Source: Blattamonas nauphoetae (lineage: Eukaryota > Preaxostyla > Oxymonadida). From it: DNA of 60,501 nt. A program made the translations under genes and the position numbers. Location of the stretch: NCBI GenBank assembly GCA_033064195.1, contig JARBJD010000400.1, forward strand, positions 1 through 60,501, written 5' to 3'. Shown here in pieces: positions 9,623 to 20,451 of the stretch (the first letter of the stretch is position 1; each line of letters opens with the position of its first letter). Below the pieces are notes generated by a model. The model did not search any database. It was given only the letters and a program-made list of their open reading frames with translations, and was not told where the DNA came from.

Positions 9623-10033
9623 ATGGTCAAACGTTATTTCTCAATTCAGAATTCTCAAACTGCTCAATTGCCTCCTGATTTTACCAATTCCAGAAACCAA
9701 AAATATGTTCACTTTCTCGACTGCAAACTTATTCATGTGAAGGAAGAAATTAATGGTAACTCAACTGTCATCTCAAAAGACATTCCTCAGCACATTACAA
9801 TCCATGGTGATTGGATCCAGACTGATGCATTCAATGACTCATTTGTTGCTTTCTGTAACGAACAGATTGCGAAGCGAAAGAAGTGGGAATTAAGCACTCG
9901 ACAATCAATTGTGAAGATCTGGTTCAAAGACAGTTCTGGTGAATCAATTGAGATGGAAACAACGGAGACAATCAATGGAAAAATAACCAAAGAGTATTAT
10001 GAATTTCTGGTTGATCTCATGTTGGAGTATTAA
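9623..10033 (+). CDS. Polinton protein, unknown (136 aa)
   Basis: A whole 136-residue frame with a T-rich tract just upstream (9599-9609). It is mixed alpha/beta with alternating hydrophobic strands (VHFLDCKLIHVKEE, SIVKIWFKDSSGESIEMET), so a small beta-barrel or ferredoxin-like fold is possible. Two homologues occur in locus B (50851-51261 and about 55990-56384), always next to capsid-like gene 2. The conserved linkage suggests a virion partner of that protein. No family recognised. Confidence 0.6.
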   Translation: MVKRYFSIQNSQTAQLPPDFTNSRNQKYVHFLDCKLIHVKEEINGNSTVISKDIPQHITIHGDWIQTDAFNDSFVAFCNEQIAKRKKWELSTRQSIVKIWFKDSSGESIEMETTETINGKITKEYYEFLVDLMLEY

Positions 10034-10045
10034 TGCTTCGCATTT

Positions 10046-10993
10046 CTATGATGACGGAGTCATGGTATTAGTCAGGGAATTATATTTTTGTGAAAGTTCA
10101 TTGATGAGTGTCTGTTGTTGTCCGACAATGCTACTCAGTTCCTGAATGGCTTTCACACAAAAGCACGAGAGTTCTGCGTAGTCAACTTGAAGACAATCTG
10201 GATTGGAATCATTCACGACTTCAGGAAAGATTTCTTGGATCTGTTGTGCAATCACACCAATGTGTTTCTTCTCACTTTCCTTCTTCAAGCATTCACATTT
10301 CTCTTTGCAGTTCTTCAAGTGTTCTTCATTGGTTTCATTCTCGATTTGTCTTGTAACTTTGTTGATCTTCGAGTCGAATGTGTTGAATTGATATTGCACA
10401 ATTTCAACTTTATTCAGTTGTTCAAGAACATCAGGATATGGTTCAATATTTCTTTTCACTCTTCTGTCTGACAGCTGAGAAAAACTTCCTGTTGTAGATA
10501 TTGAAAACACTCCTGAACCAGTGTCCTCATCGTAGTAATAGAGTGCTGGTTTGTCACAGGGAGACCACATAATAATGCCATCACCATTGAACTGAATTCC
10601 AGAAGTTTCTGCAAGTGATTGTGATATAGAAACGCCAGAAGAAAATGTTGATGCCGGATATGTTCCAGGATACTTCGGAAGTGATCCTTCTGAGATATTC
10701 CACTTCGCTCCATTCACATTGATCAATCCTCCAATTTCTGGTGTTGCTATTCCAGCTGAACAACTGATTGATCCGTTTGTGCTTACCACTTTTTGGATTG
10801 AGGATATCGCTGTCTGTTGTGCTTCAGTTGTCTTCTTAAGTGTGTCGACTGCTTCCTGATTCGTTTCTAATTCCGTCTGTAGTGAGTGAATGACTGCTGC
10901 ATTCTCGTTGGTCGTCGAGAGATTATGATCTATCATTTTCTCAATCATTTGTGAATTGTATTTTTGTCGATTCATTTTCGTTTGCTCTTTCAT
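10046..10993 (-). CDS. Fibre-like protein with peptidase S74 chaperone domain
   Basis: The product has about 309-315 residues. Residues 15-70 are coiled-coil-like. Residues 75-170 form a Gly/Ser-rich beta region resembling fibre shafts. A C-terminal intramolecular chaperone domain of the endosialidase type (peptidase S74) runs from about 172 to the end: SDRRVKRNI (Ser175 and Lys180, the spacing of the family's Ser/Lys autocleavage pair), then IGVIAQQIQEIFPEVV and the LQVDYAELSCFCVKAIQEL signature. Known S74 domains trimerise tail fibres and then cut themselves off. The gene is whole here. A homologue lies at 55075-55994. Start: ATG at 10993, or 10975 as the second in-frame Met. Confidence 0.85.
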   Translation of the reverse strand: MKEQTKMNRQKYNSQMIEKMIDHNLSTTNENAAVIHSLQTELETNQEAVDTLKKTTEAQQTAISSIQKVVSTNGSISCSAGIATPEIGGLINVNGAKWNISEGSLPKYPGTYPASTFSSGVSISQSLAETSGIQFNGDGIIMWSPCDKPALYYYDEDTGSGVFSISTTGSFSQLSDRRVKRNIEPYPDVLEQLNKVEIVQYQFNTFDSKINKVTRQIENETNEEHLKNCKEKCECLKKESEKKHIGVIAQQIQEIFPEVVNDSNPDCLQVDYAELSCFCVKAIQELSSIVGQQQTLINELSQKYNSLTNTMTPSS

Positions 10994-11153
10994 TTAAATT
11001 AAAATTTTTGATTCCCTCATGAACATACGTCACCGGCACATTATTTCTGACATACTCAGAGACTAGTGAACAGTTCTCTTCTCTCATTGAATCAATTAAT
11101 GCTTGTTCTGAACGTACTCGACGTCTTTCGTTGTACATTTCAGTTGGATTCAT
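10941..11153 (-). CDS. Repeat-domain protein (Cys-less treble-clef-like), short member
   Basis: A 70-residue frame carrying one half of a repeat found in four other genes of the window: a RRRVRSEQALIDSMREENC helix, then SLVSEYVRNNVPVTYVHEG. The pattern (n-C-E-L-x-S-E-Y ... P-V-x-Y-x-H-E-G-x-E-W) resembles the core of treble-clef/DUF723-type repeats of giant viruses, but without zinc-binding cysteines. It overlaps the 5' end of the S74 gene. Its start is framed by the T-rich/TTAAATG motif. Confidence 0.5.
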   Translation of the reverse strand: MNPTEMYNERRRVRSEQALIDSMREENCSLVSEYVRNNVPVTYVHEGIKNFNLNERANENESTKIQFTND

Positions 11154-11184
11154 TTAATACAAATTAAAAAATCCAAAAATAAAT
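11151..11184 (-). promoter_or_regulatory. Late-type T-rich/TAAATG promoter (variant)
   Basis: Read on the minus strand, TATTTTTGGATTTTTTAATTTG is followed by TATTAAATG. This longer two-tract version also precedes the related genes at 48357, 50657 and 54291, so it may be specific to that gene family. Confidence 0.55.
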
Positions 11185-11511
11185 TTTCATTCGTGATTTT
11201 ATCGTTGGTGATCTTTCGAGACTTCGATCCTCTCATCGATGGGTTCGATCAGTCTTGTTTGATCAGAGAAAGTACTTCAATGGGACTCGATCCTTTCTTC
11301 TCATTCCTGACGACTCTTTACTGTTTGATTTAGGTGTGTCACGCTTTCTAGTTTCACATTTGTTCTCTTTTCTTTTTTGCCAACTCATTCTTGTTCTCGA
11401 TCCTTCACTTTTTTCTGTCTCTCTCGTTCAGGTCCCCAACTTTGTTTTATCTTCTACAATTTCGTTTCTGACTCATTCATGAAAGGTTTGCTCTATTTTT
11501 GATTTCATTGT

Positions 11512-12858
11512 TTCATAAAACACATTCTCGTACCAGATCGGATCGAACCAAACTCGACCTCACCATTCAGGTACACTACTTTGTCTTATCTTCTGAAGTT
11601 TCTTCTCCAACTCTAATTCAACAGGTTTGTTCTCTTTTTTGATAAATCTCTTCATAAAACTTTCTCTTGTACCAGATCGGATCGAACCATTGACAACCTC
11701 GGATCTTGGGTACACAGGTGTGTTTTATCTCTTAAAAGTTTGTTTCATTGATGAATTAGAACAGGTTTGATCTCTTTTTTAATGAATCTCTTTATAAGAC
11801 ACACTATTGTACCAGAATTTTCACTTCACTTTTGTTGTTCTCTGTTTTGGTACACCACTTCACTTTATCCTCTCATTTTCACTTCATTGTCAATTTTTTC
11901 TCATTGTCTCTCACTTTTTTCAAAAATTAAAATTTAAAATGACGTGAACAAAATTTTGATCTTCATCTTTCTTCGAGAAACTTCGTGATTCATCGATAAA
12001 ATTGTATGCGTTGGTACACCACTTTGTTTTACTTTCATTCAACTTTCATTTCACCTTTTACACTTCACTACTCTTCGATTTGTGCTCTTCATTTTTTCTA
12101 AAACACAACGGTGTACCAACAAAACACGATCTGAAATGATCATCCAGATCAGGTACACCACTTCACCTTATCGTTTCATTTCACAACTATTTGATTTCAC
12201 TTCTCTTTTTTGATCAAAACAAGGTAGAACACAGAACTAAAAATGATTGATCGTCAAGAGAAAAACGAACTGTAAGATCTGGTACATGAATGTGTTTTAT
12301 CACTTCAAACCTTGTTTCACTTCACAATTTTGATCTCTTTATTGACATTTTTGCTCTAATCTTTCATAAAACAAAGTGGTGTACCAACGAGACTCAATCT
12401 GAAATGATCGGTGAGATCTGGTACATGAATGTGTTTTATCGTTTAGTTCTCACTTCAATCATTGTTTTTTACTCTTGTTTTCTGAAATTTTGATGAACGC
12501 GTTCATAAGGTGAAGTGGTGTACCAACGAAGTGAGAAAAACAATGATTGGAGATCTGGTACGTCACTTCACCTTATCGTTGCTAACATTGTTTCACTTCA
12601 CAATTTTACTCTAATTAGAAACATTTTGCCAAACCCGTTCATAAAGTGAAGTGGTGTACCAACGAAATGCGAAAAACAATGATCGTTCAGATCTGGTACG
12701 AGATTTTGTTTTATCGTTTACTTTTCACTTCACTCACTCTTTTTTCTCTTTGTTTGTGAAATTTTGACGAACCCGTTCATAAGGTGAAGTGGTGTACCAA
12801 CGGAACGCAAAGGATCAAGATCGTGCAGATCTGGTACGTCACTTCACCTTATCGTTTC
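11512..12858. repeat. Array of about ten imperfect inverted-repeat modules (GTACC/GGTAC)
   Basis: About ten modules of roughly 75-90 bp are spaced about 140 bp apart. They lie near 11513-11591, 11653-11730, 11792-11871, 11992-12034 (partial), 12099-12172, 12212-12301, 12364-12440, 12502-12578, 12638-12718 and 12777-12858. A module has a left arm such as CATAAGGTGAAGTGGTGTAC, a spacer of about 30 bp often ending in AGATC, and a right arm such as GGTACGTCACTTCACCTTAT, the reverse complement of the left arm. The modules at 12502 and 12777 are almost perfectly palindromic. Others keep only the TAAAAC/GTTTTA tips and the GTACC/GGTAC core. T-rich spacers contain no open gene. Confidence 0.75.
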
Positions 12859-13620
12859 ATTCTCACTTCATTTACATTTTAGTACTCTAGTTTTGTGAAA
12901 TTTAGATGAAGATGTTCATCAAACTCAATACTTTCCCACCATTTTCACTATTTCCATTTCACCATTCACTATCATACTTGCCCACTTCATTTTAGCTTCA
13001 TTCACCTTCATTTGGTCTAATTAAGAGAAAAGTCGACGAAAAATGAAGTATTGTGATGTGCTCGTGAAGTGTGAATGACTGAAAAATGGGTTGTAAAATG
13101 AGGGAATGAAGAGGAGAGTTGAATACCTGAAATGTGAAACGTGGAAAGTGAAATGAGAGATGAAAGGTGTTGAAGTTGTTTAAGCTTAGACAAACGGTAT
13201 GATGGAAAACACATAAAACCAACATTATGAAAAACTAGTCGTCAAAAGTGTCGCGAAAATTCAGTACTCCCTCCTCGAAAGGTGAGAAAGAAGATGTGAT
13301 GTGAGAAAATCGGGGCAAAAATCGATATGAGTGAAAAGTTGGTGAAAATGTGGTGCAAAAAGGTGCGTTCAAAAAGACGACTATGAAGGTGAGGTGATCG
13401 GGAACCTAGGAAAAGCGTCGGAAGGACGCAAATGTGAAGATTTTGAAAAATCTAACGTAAAAACGAAAACTGACGAAAAAGTGGTGAAAGATGACGTGAA
13501 AAGTGAGGTTGAAAAGTGTCACCAAAAGGCGACTCCGAGCGAAATGAAGTGTAAAACGCAAATAGGAGGCAAAAGTGATCCTAAAAGTGAAGTGCTGAAA
13601 GCGCATACATTTTTTTAAAA
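12859..13620. other. Non-coding strand-asymmetry switch in Polinton A
   Basis: Up to about 13020 the plus strand is pyrimidine-rich (TTCACTTCA-type). From there to 13620 it is purine-rich (GTGAAAAG, GAAGTG). The open frames here follow this composition and look spurious. Locus B shows the same switch near 49925. Confidence 0.5.
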
Positions 13621-14105
13621 TTCGGAGAAACTCGAAAAATGGAATATGGGTTGATCTAGAAAATCCCGATCCGGCCTTGATCTAACCAAAAATCCCAAAA
13701 GTGTTTTTATCGCGAATTTCACCTTCTGAAATCGATTTTGTAATTTTAGAAGGTGTTTGAGGTGTATTTGAGCCATATAGCAGCAGTTTTAAGCAAGTTC
13801 TGAAAATCGACTTTTGGTCACTTTTCGACCACTGTTCGGTACGTAGCTCCACGAATTCTCAACCGATTTTCATCGGGATTGTTTTGATCGACGACTCACA
13901 TCGTCCCCGACATTTTAGAATTTTTTCGATTTTTTCGAAGTGGTTCTCAAGTTGGATTCACTTTGTTGTGGTCAAAATAGATTTTCAGTGTTTTCATGAC
14001 CTCTCGTGGTACTTTCTCAAGTGAGGACGGTCTCCAAAATACAACCAATTGTCTAGTCGAACGTAATACTCATTCTTTGTTCGTAAATCGCGATATTTGA
14101 ATGGC
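13621..14105. other. Conserved non-coding tract shared with locus B
   Basis: No gene. The sequence matches 48960-49210 in inverted orientation, including the AATTCTCAACCGATTTT segment, so it is an ancestral part of the element next to the repeat-domain gene. Confidence 0.6.
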
Positions 14106-14546
14106 TCAAGTACCTTTGTGTATGTTCCAATGAGTTCGCAATTCTCTTTTCAATACATTTTCAACAAATGATTGAGTGTAATGTTTTCGTTGACAATTAT
14201 GAGCTCGATATCCTTTCATCCATTTCGAGGGAATCACTTTCCATTCGATTCCTTCGTACCGGTATGTGACAAGTGAATCAGCATACTTGTATTCAGAAAT
14301 GAGTTCACAATTTTCATTTTTCAATGATTCGAGAAACTTTACTTTCGTGCAACAATTAGATGCTGAAAGATATCTCTGGCGATTCAGATGTGGTCTGTAT
14401 CCTTTGACGAAATTATTGACATACGCTCGATAAATGTCATCTGGTTTATCTTCGTGCACGTATTCGAAAGTACTCGCCGTGAGATATGTTGTTCCTTGTC
14501 GATTGAGAGTTGGTGGTGATTTCAGAATCAATTTTTCTTTCTCCAA
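14106..14546 (-). pseudogene. Repeat-domain protein, interrupted by a transposon
   Basis: A homologue of the 197-residue gene at 48357. It carries the repeat NCELISEY, VTYRYEGIEWKVIPSKWMKG and YTQSFVEN. The 5' end of the gene is separated from its promoter region by the element at 14580-18871; the AT-rich leader resumes at 18883. The fossil lies at the distal end of Polinton A. The repeat family is described under 48357. Confidence 0.7.
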
Positions 14547-14571
14547 AATTTCCAGTAGTTGAGTTGGTGTT

Positions 14572-17500
14572 CCAAGACAAACGAGTGCTCCTCAACACAT
14601 CGAGAACCCTGAAATGATATTAGGGGTTGGCCCGAACAAAATTGAATACAGAAAACCAAATAAATGATTTATCTGTTCCAGAAATCCCAACGGGGAACTA
14701 AAAGTTCACAGGTTGGTTTACCCCAAAAAGGGGCTGTTGAGGAAAGCAAAATAGTAATTGGGGCAAGAAAATCCCTAACAGGGAACAAAAAACTTGCCAA
14801 ATGGTCTAAATAGACGAAGTGAAGTGAAAAACTCAGAGCTTGCCAGGTTGTGTGGCAGAGTTGTAATGTTGAGGAGCACTCGTTTGTCTTGGAGGAGTTC
14901 CCCCTGGTCACTCCAAGTCCAAACGAGGGCTCCTCAACACATCGAGTGTTGAAAGGATCAGCTAAAAAGAAGCAAAGCGAGAGAATTAAAAGGAAGAAGC
15001 CTTCTTGTGTTTGCTTCGATTCGATGATCAATATGGCCGTGACCCCCATCGGGGCTGGCACCAACTGGTAAACATGCTCTGAGTAATGATGAAAAGTAGA
15101 AGCGGAGGGGCGTTGGGCTGATACTGCTGGCTGTGATGTGAGAGCCCCATCACATCCGAAAGTGCATTGCATGCCCGAGGTCTACAGGACTCTTTCGAAG
15201 AAGGAGACGCCCCCACATCACATTCTTCTCAACCCAACTCCCCCCTTAGCCCTCACTATGCTCATCTCTCGTCCCTCCATCCTCTTCTCGCTTTTCAAAT
15301 CGAGAGAGGGCAAGTCTTGACGAGAGCTTCCTTCAGATCCAACCTTGTTGATGAATCTTGGCATCAACATTGATCAGTTGTCCTCTGCGATCGCGATCGC
15401 GAAAGTGGTCCACTCACCCACTTTACCACATTTCAAATTGATTCTAGTGCAAGAAGTCACGGGTCCCGTTTGTGACGCAGCGAACCTAGACACTCTATTC
15501 GCTTTCATATCGAGAGGGGTATGTCTGGACGATCACCCCAATATCTATCTTTCCCCCCACTCATCAGTGACTCTCCACGTCACAATTTGTTCTTCTCGGT
15601 TGAATGCATGAGTGAAGTTATGTGTTGAGCGCCTCCGTCTTCATAACCCATCGGGATCTGGAGGGAAAGCTCGCATCTCCAGAAGATGAGACCATCCCAT
15701 CGCTCAGCGACTTGTTTGGAGAATTGCTCGTCACTCCCATCGGACGACGCTAGATCTCCTCAATGTGATGGTACTTGTGACGATTCCACCCGTCTCACAC
15801 CCACGATCCAGAAACAACATACCGAGACCTTGTATCTCCGCTCCTCACTCATTCCTCCTTCTTCATTCTTAAATTCCGATTGTATCCGTCACTCATCCTC
15901 TCTCTTTCCGAGCCTACTCATGACCTATAATCGTCATTCATCACAAGGGGGCTGAGTGATGGTCGATGTGAATATTGTGATCAGTTCCACCTTCGGAACT
16001 TGTGCACGGCACATGAAAGAAAATCGTCGGATTCAACACGAGTGGACATCTCGAGCCTCGCCCCGCTTTGTTGGTATTACCTGAAGCTGTCACCTTCACT
16101 GTATGCAGCTCGAGGATCTTCTCTGCTATTTGGTGTGCTTCGTCTCTTTCGCTTTCCTTTTTCTGAATGCTTCCAATCGTCAGTTTTCTTTGTGTTCCGA
16201 GGAATACGCAATCAAAAGAGAATTGGTCTCTTCCCGAGTCCAATTTCGATGCTCGTCATCAAGAGCTAGTGAGCCGAGATGTATACAGAGAGGAGAGTGT
16301 CTAGATGTTTATGTGCTCTCACATGCAATTTGTCGGTCTAATTCCACCTTCCACGCCATTCCCAAGTTCTTCTGAATCTTCGTGACGAATGGTCCTTCAA
16401 CCACTAGAGTTCTTGAATTCAGTTTCTATTTGGTTGAGCCAACTCCCTCTTCATCGTGATTCAAACGATTCAGATGTCGCTCAAGTTCATAAGGGAGTTC
16501 AAATATCACATCTAATATCGAAAAGCGCTCACAGTATAAGATGTGGCACATTCCAGTTCTAAAGATTCCGACCAATCCACGTCCAGCCGTCTGTGATGCC
16601 TGTCTCAAGCCATATTAAAGGGAGGTCTGCTCACAAATCGCCACGTGTTCTTCTACCAACGATGATGTCGCCCATCGTTCCGCGTTCCGTGCGGTACGGA
16701 GGCTTAAGTCGATAACATCTCACTTCCCGATGTTTGAGATTAGTGTGACCATATTTCGAGTCATGATCCATTCAGAGCCACGATGACCATTCTGGTTGAG
16801 CCTTATCTTGAAGTCTCACTTCAGTCTGTCGTGGTTATTTATCTGCTCTAGTTGCGTTCTTCGTCCGACTCCAAGTCGTTTTGTGACGATCGTGTCACTG
16901 AAAACGCCGTCCAACTTGACATGTGTTGAAGAGTCTCGCTTGTCCTCTTCTTCTCACGATGCAACACCGCCTATTCATATCGAACCCTGCGATCCAGTAG
17001 TAGTACTGACGGACTCGTCTGATTTTGCTGGGGTCTCCAAAAACATCAAGATTGACCAAAGGTGTACTCCTCTGACTATTGGGAAATTCTGGGAGTGTCT
17101 CTCTTCGAAGAGAGTTCGAGGATATCTCGGCATCATGCGCATCGGACGATAAATGGTCCCGCATCCGTTTTGATGGTGTTGGACAGCTCTTCCTCACTTC
17201 ACGTGGATTCCACCCACACCAAGAGATGGGAAAGAGTGGTTGATCTACACAACTTCATCTCTCCTTGAACTTCCGAGTTTGCTTGATCGGATTGTCGATT
17301 TGTCCTCGAGTATTGATGATATATCAAGCAATGCAATTGAATCTCTTCGTCTGAGACTTGGGAGGACGCTGAATACGTGCAAACGAGCCAACTTGTAAAT
17401 TTGTGAGATCGTCTTGGGCTCACACTTCAAAGATACAGTACGTCACGAAGGTTCCGAATAATGTTTCTTGCATGTCGTATATTACAAAAATCTCCTGGCT

Positions 17501-18879
17501 ATTCGAGTTTATTGGGCCGTTTCGCTGGATGATTGGGTGAACAAATTGTATGCGATGGATGGCGTGAATGACAGTGGATTGTCGTCTTCTGACAAGAAAA
17601 TGGTTGCCGATGTGGTTTGAACCGTCCTTGAGAGTGTAAAATCCATCTGAATTCGAGATGATCGTCCATATGGAGGTTCAAGATGTAAGTTGTATATTGG
17701 CGTGTATTGAGACACTCCAGATGATATATTGCTTGTATTTTAAAGGGGTGATACCGGTGAGCGGAGAAGATTGAGGATAGTGAGGACAACTCACTTTGGG
17801 ATCTCCAATTCAGAAGGAGTGACTTATCATATTCTTGTATGATTTGCGGTCGACTTCTTGGAAACCTAAGGCTATTTGGAGCGAGTTGCAGTGGATTTCT
17901 GAGACGATTAGTCTGCGCAACTGCTTTCCGATCTAAAATCGACTTGTCCTTGTGACGGGTCCGCCAGAGAGCACCAGAACGGTTGCTTATCGAGTAATTC
18001 GGCATTTCCATGCTGGACGTGGCCAGCTATCAGCATTGATATATGTCAATCTTCATTTACCCTTTTCTTTTTCTGCTTGTGCGACACGAAAGTTCGCATC
18101 CCTCGGTGACCAGAATATGGTTCCAATGTCAAAACGTCGGCATAAATCCAGAAGGATCCATCTTATGTTGATCGTCCCGGCAATAAATTGGTCGCGATGC
18201 TCCTCATCGATTCCATGGTGATCTTCAATTGAAACCTTGGTGATCCTCACATTTGTTTATGTCTGCTACCTCCTCGTCATAAATCACGGCGGTATCATTC
18301 ATCTTGTTGGTCTTCAGAGTCTGCATTCATCTGAACGGCTTTTCAACAAGTGGACGAAGTCGTGTCACTTCGACGTGTTGAGCTTTGATTTCATGTTTCT
18401 ATGCTATTTCAAATAGTGATAGCAATTGATTTCACTTTCTTCACACTATCTTGAGTGTATGAAAACATGATTGGGCCAGAGTGTCCATCAGATTGTAACA
18501 ATATGAAACGGTTTGAGAATGGATACGGGAGATCCAGAATGATGTCAATTGACCATCTGCTTCTTGAAGCAGGTGTATGAGTACTTCTTCCGTCAGTGGG
18601 TGCAATTTCAGAAAGTTGTACCCCTTTGACAGCGTTTGTATTGGCGCAAATATTTGAGAGCTGAAAAGAAGCATTTTGTTAAGATTGTGTTTGTAAATTG
18701 TATCAACAAGAATGAATCCGGAAAGAGTTTAAGATAGTTCTGTAATTTTTGACGAGGAGGTCAATTGTTGTCTGTGTAAGAATTTTGATCGGGCCAACCC
18801 CTAATATCATTTCAGGGTTCTCGATGTGTTGAGGAGCCCTCGTTTGGACTTGGAGTGACCAGGGGGAACTCCCAAGACA
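14572..18879. mobile_element. 4.3-kb element with long inverted ends and 8-bp duplication
   Basis: The insertion (14580-18871) is flanked on both sides by CCAAGACA (14572-14579 and 18872-18879), and the uninterrupted homologue in locus B shows the empty site. The ends are inverted copies of about 55 bp (AACGAGTGCTCCTCAACACA... at 14579-14634 against 18784-18842). The right end carries about 29 bp more (AGTTCCCCCTGGTCACTCC). A second inverted copy of the ends lies inside the left side at about 14868-14953, so the left terminus is composite: a unit of about 330 bp sits beside or inside a longer one. An 8-bp duplication fits hAT or P superfamilies. No transposase could be recognised. Confidence 0.65.
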
Positions 18880-19135
18880 GAGCTCATTTTATCCAAATTA
18901 AAAAATTGAATAAAAAAAGAAATCGACTTTGTTTTCTGAAAGCACTCAAAATTTGCTTCAAAAAAGACGCTTCAAAAGAGGTCCAAATATTTGACATATT
19001 TTTGGAATTTAGGTCAAATATTGACATCGTCAAAATGCATAAAAGACTTTTAGTTCAAGATTCAAAAGTGGGTCAATCGGAATTGAGATTTGACTTCTAT
19101 TTATCGATCGAGACCAACGTGGTTCTTAATTCTTC
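18880..19135 (-). other. Distal end of Polinton A beyond the insertion
   Basis: Matches 48170-48356 in inverted orientation: the leader GCTCATTTTATnCAAATTAA, the AAAAAAGAAATCGAC tract and the AAGAGGTCC block. It contains the promoter and 5' leader of the interrupted repeat-domain gene. Homology fades by about 19135. Confidence 0.6.
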
Positions 19136-20181
19136 TCTATAACTACTATCAAACCATTGGATGGGCAGAGGGGGATCTCTCGTTCGGAATCCCCTTCTCA
19201 GGGCAAACTCATATGCATACCGAGTCTTCCCGGACCACATCGCCACGGTACATGTCTGGTTTTGAACTCGAAGGTGTCGTATGGGAGAATAACTCTGTAG
19301 ACGGCATGTAACCCTCTGAAATGGAGAATACCTACGTGGGGCTGTTCTTGGATGATTTGTGTTGGTGTTCTGAGTTGTTCACCGATCTGTTCGAGGTCAG
19401 TTCGTCGCCCTTGTGCGGGTAGTGCCCCCTTGGTGAATGTGTGTCCTTCTCTGGTGCACAGTTCTGTGTTGTGAGCGGCAGTACCCGTGGCAGGCCAGGC
19501 GATAAACCCCATCGGATTCGTCCTCAATACTGCTGTCGGCCTGGATTTCCCTCAATTCCGGGATTTCCTCGAAAGAACTAAGTGAATGGCGTTGAACGAG
19601 CCATTGTCCATGATTATCGACTAAAAAAACGTTTTCTCGCCCATCACGTGAGAATAAACGTCTCAGCTGGGACCACATTCATTCTGCATGGTTTGTGACA
19701 TACCATTGGATGGCCGTTTCCCAGTTCCGTTCAACAATCGGATGCCTTCCATTCATCACACATAATCAGGGTGCCTGGCCAAAGTTTCTGCTGTATAATC
19801 GGAATCAGTGTTGATTTGTCACGATGTCGAACGATTGTCACAAAACTCCTGCCCGAACTTCCTCCTTCATTTCTCTCTCATCCACCAAATATCCAAATCT
19901 GTTTTTTTCTTCTCCCCTGGTGATATTTCCGTCTTCTCCAGATAGCCTCGTCAATTTCCACCAGTCAACCTTCACCACCCAACATTTCTTGTCATTCACG
20001 ACAGACTTGTACACGCACGCACTTAATCAAACTCATTCAATCGGGGCATTTCATCACTTGTTTGTCCAGTTTTGTAGCCTCTTTTGTCTGTGAGATCGTG
20101 GAATTGGCAGAAACAGAGAGAGAATTACCACCTCATATGCTCTTTAGGACGAAGAAACGACATTCAAAGATATAAAGTGAA
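19136..20181. other. Intergenic, no supported gene
   Basis: Frames on the minus strand (19198-19678) lack a recognisable domain. A 12-bp direct repeat ACCATTGGATGG occurs at about 19152-19163 and again near 19703, and could be a target duplication around an old 0.5-kb insertion without visible inverted ends. Confidence 0.4.
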
Positions 20182-20451
20182 GTGAGAAGCGATTTCGATA
20201 TTGTGATCAGTAAAGCTCGAATACAAATCCTCGAATCTCATCTCATTACACAGCCGAAACAGACATTATCCATACTCAATGATTCGTTGGAGACACAATT
20301 CAACGTGTGTCAGAATGTTTACCTTTATTCAAAAGTTCGACTGTCACACACACAAAAAATTAATCACTCTTGTCTCGGTTCGATCAAAGATCTCGAAAAT
20401 ACTATTCATGATGCCGTCACCAAACCGCAGAAATTCACTAAATCGCTTTAA
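20182..20451 (+). pseudogene. hAT transposase fragment (second copy)
   Basis: This stretch repeats, as a direct repeat of about 105 bp (20310-20415 against 22246-22350), a central segment of the adjacent hAT transposase. Both read like SKVRLSxTxKxxHSCxGSIxDLxxxxH. It is therefore a scrap of another hAT copy that landed next to, or was duplicated with, the larger pseudogene. No start or end of a gene can be claimed. Confidence 0.5.

Larger units (their letters stand above)
1..19135 (+). mobile_element. Polinton/Maverick element A (fossil, runs off left edge)
   Basis: A block of Polinton hallmark genes lies in one cluster: DNA polymerase B tail, retroviral-type integrase, packaging ATPase, two capsid-like genes and a set of small virion-like proteins. 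The distal end (about 13700-14570 and 18880-19135) matches, in inverted orientation, the start of locus B (48090-49210). This fixes the right limit to about 19135, although no clean terminal inverted repeat or 6-bp duplication could be read. A 4.3-kb unrelated element is inserted at 14580-18871. Most genes are open, but the element is partly decayed (a few breaks in all). A and B differ visibly at nucleotide level, so the copies are not recent sisters. Confidence 0.85.

Noticed and set aside
11512-12858. CRISPR-like array of repeats and spacers
   Set aside because: Modules are divergent inverted repeats with related, T-rich spacers, in a eukaryotic element, without cas genes.
13394-13618. Lysine-rich 74-residue frame
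   Set aside because: Follows from the purine-rich strand of the composition switch.
15960-18250. Possible retroelement pieces in the 4.3-kb insertion (a TDSSDF segment, an HMDD segment, an AGTINI segment)
   Set aside because: The pieces lie on different strands and in the wrong order for reverse transcriptase and RNase H. The element has inverted ends and an 8-bp duplication. Treated as chance.
19198-19678. Minus-strand frames as a protein gene
   Set aside because: Two overlapping frames of equal quality, no domain, no promoter or stop context.
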